37,010 bases of DNA from an uncultured Thermomicrobiales bacterium (GTDB lineage Bacteria > Chloroflexota > Chloroflexia > Thermomicrobiales > UBA6265): assembly GCA_902806355.1 (NCBI GenBank), contig CADCWI010000028.1, positions 1 to 37,010 of the forward strand. Reading direction: 5' to 3'. Below, one piece after another: positions 35,544 through 37,010 of this stretch. The position numbers and the translations under genes are program-made. The notes beneath the pieces are model-generated. The model was given only the letters and a program-made list of their open reading frames with translations. It did not search any database and was not told the DNA's origin. Each line of letters starts with the position of its first letter. Positions within the stretch are counted from its first letter, which is position 1.

Positions 35544-36548
35544 TTGCCAAAACAGGTAGGAATCGATCTCGGCACCGCGAATGTCATCGTCTTTCTCAAG
35601 GGGCGAGGCATCGTCATCAACGAACCTTCCGTTGTCGCAATCTCCGCGAAGGATGGGAAGGTCAAGGCTGTCGGGCTCGAAGCGCGCAATATGCTCGGCC
35701 GCGAACCACGTGACACGATCGAAGTGGTCCGGCCGATGCGAGATGGCGTCATCGCCGACTACGTCGTCACCCAGAAGATGCTCGAATACTTCATCAACAA
35801 GGCGTGCGGTCGTTTCTCGATGATCCGGCCGGACGTGATGATCTGTGTCCCCGCCGGGGTGACCGGCGTCGAACGGCGCGCCGTTCGAGACGCTGCCCTG
35901 AACGCGGGTGCCCGCCGTGCCTATTTGATCAGCGAGCCGCTGGCGGCCGCTATCGGCGCCCGTATCCCGGTTGCCGATCCTTCGGGCAACATGATCATCG
36001 ACATTGGCGGTGGCACGACCGAGGTGGCCGTGATCTCCCTCAACGGGATCGTCGTGGCCAGGTCACTGCGTGTCGGTGGCAATCGCTTTGATGAGGCGAT
36101 CAGCTCCTACATCAAGCGGAAGTACACGTTGCGGGTAGGCGAGCGGACCGCGGAAGAGGTGAAGATCGCGATCGGCAGCGCAATGCCGCTCGAAGAGGAC
36201 ATGATGATGGAGGTCCGGGGTCGCGACGAAGTAGCCGGGCTGCCGCGAACCATCCAGATATCATCCAGCGAAGTGACGGATGCCATCACCGAGCCGCTGG
36301 AGTCGATCATCGGTGCAGTGCGGGCAGTCCTCGAGGAAACCCCTCCGGAGCTCTCGTCGGACATCATCGACAAGGGAATGATCCTTACCGGCGGTGGCGC
36401 CATGTTGCGGCATTTGCCCGATCTTCTCACAGAAGTCACCGGCGTTCCCTGTTACGTTGCGGATGACCCCCTGTCATGTGTCGCGATCGGCACCGGCCTG
36501 GCCCTGGAACACATGCACATCCTGCGTGATAGCCTCGAGGAACCATAG
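35544..36548 (+). CDS. mreB: rod-shape determining protein MreB
   Basis: Actin-like filament protein guiding cell-wall growth; bound to the inner face of the membrane. 334 residues with phosphate 1 [19 protein letters not shown] connector [12 protein letters not shown], phosphate 2 [12 protein letters not shown] and adenosine motif [12 protein letters not shown]. The start is TTG at 35544 with GGGGGAG six bases upstream; the frame from 35505 would add 13 residues without a ribosome site. The usual mreC and mreD genes do not follow clearly within the window. Confidence 0.96.
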   Translation: MPKQVGIDLGTANVIVFLKGRGIVINEPSVVAISAKDGKVKAVGLEARNMLGREPRDTIEVVRPMRDGVIADYVVTQKMLEYFINKACGRFSMIRPDVMICVPAGVTGVERRAVRDAALNAGARRAYLISEPLAAAIGARIPVADPSGNMIIDIGGGTTEVAVISLNGIVVARSLRVGGNRFDEAISSYIKRKYTLRVGERTAEEVKIAIGSAMPLEEDMMMEVRGRDEVAGLPRTIQISSSEVTDAITEPLESIIGAVRAVLEETPPELSSDIIDKGMILTGGGAMLRHLPDLLTEVTGVPCYVADDPLSCVAIGTGLALEHMHILRDSLEEP

Positions 36549-36635
36549 TTCGATCAGCACGTCGTTCTGCAGCGCCCTGGCCATGCGAGTGATGGTTGGT
36601 CCGGCAGCATAACGGAAACGGGACTCTACCAGGCG

Positions 36636-37010
36636 ATGAAGCGACCCTTCCGGAATCCCATTCGCGTCTTTCCGCCGACGGGAGCAACTGACCTCGTTGC
36701 CGGATCGGTCGTCCGTGGAGCGTCTGGACCGATCAGCGGCGAGAGTGATGCGACAGGCACGGTCATGGAGACGACTGCGGAGGTGACGCCGGGCTCACCC
36801 GATTTGATCCCCGGCGCCTGGTCAATGCACCAACTGCGCTCGACGCCGATATCTGACAATACCGCAAGGTTGGACACTGGAGCTGGCTCGCCCGGGGCTG
36901 AGCCGAGGAGCGCCGTTGGCGACTTGACCCTTCGTTCGTCACGGTTCGCTCCCAGGCGAACGGCAATCACTGGGCGACAACGTCCTTTGCACCCCACCGT
37001 TCGTGCAGGG
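36636..37010 (+). CDS. unassigned partial ORF after mreB
   Basis: A plus-strand frame from ATG 36636 (MKRPFRNPIRVFPPTGATDL at the start) stays open for 125 codons to the window end. It is rich in Gly, Ser, Thr and Pro and resembles no family I know. It does not look like MreC, which normally has an N-terminal membrane helix. The ribosome site is weak. A minus-strand frame over 36626-36997 is also open, so neither strand can be settled. The stretch 36549-36635 shows no feature. Confidence 0.25.
   Translation, partial: MKRPFRNPIRVFPPTGATDLVAGSVVRGASGPISGESDATGTVMETTAEVTPGSPDLIPGAWSMHQLRSTPISDNTARLDTGAGSPGAEPRSAVGDLTLRSSRFAPRRTAITGRQRPLHPTVRAG

Overview
The window is GC-rich, densely packed bacterial chromosome. 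It carries a two-component-type pst operon with a PhoB-like regulator, a T-box-controlled thrS, mreB, ffh/ftsY, an EF-G paralogue, type III pantothenate kinase, a luciferase-like (probably F420-dependent) oxidoreductase and inositol catabolism genes. This mix, with the Gram-positive-like T-box, Tat/lipoprotein substrate-binding proteins and frequent GTG/TTG starts, suggests a Chloroflexota bacterium, perhaps of the Thermomicrobia branch. That placement is inference from gene content, not from a marker comparison. No phage, IS element or CRISPR array was seen.

Layout. 1-3800 (minus strand): HAD phosphatase, iolE and iolD, overlapping stop-to-start as one operon. 3900-5800: divergent DJ-1/PfpI protein and M20 peptidase. 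5800-8210: a strong hairpin region, then thrS (minus) behind a consensus promoter and a T-box leader. 8180-10870: D-Ala-D-Ala carboxypeptidase, tRNA-Val(GAC), a deoxyribosyltransferase-like protein, a 63-residue membrane protein and an RNase H-like protein. 10980-14000: EF-G-like GTPase and coaX (minus). 14140-21290 (plus): S41 protease, PhoB-like regulator, pstS, pstC, pstA, pstB, phoU, which form a phosphate sensing and uptake block lacking a PhoR kinase. 21240-23880: a degenerate receiver protein (minus), a SprT-like zinc protein, a DUF624-like membrane protein and a TrmH-type methyltransferase. 23880-28760 (minus): a metal ABC importer (substrate-binding protein, ATPase, two permeases) followed by a DtxR-family regulator, with a probable DtxR operator in the promoter. 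28826-31132 (minus): ftsY-ffh. 31370-34260 (plus): MFS transporter, radC, LLM oxidoreductase. 34235-35323 (minus): adenosine deaminase interrupted by two in-frame stops. 35544-36548 (plus): mreB, then an unassigned 460-base tail.

How it fits together. Most genes are core or housekeeping. The regulatory layers visible in the DNA are the most informative part: a T-box linking thrS to uncharged tRNA-Thr, a DtxR-type box over the metal-importer promoter, Pho-box-like repeats before the PhoB-like gene, and several promoters that overlap the stop codon of the gene upstream. No clearly new multi-gene system was identified. The best candidates for a second look are the adenosine deaminase gene with UGA exactly at the conserved Cys of its CPTSN-type motif, the degenerate receiver overlapping phoU tail-to-tail, the near-leaderless small ORFs coupled to the metal-transport genes, and a perfect 19-bp inverted repeat with no terminator U-tract.
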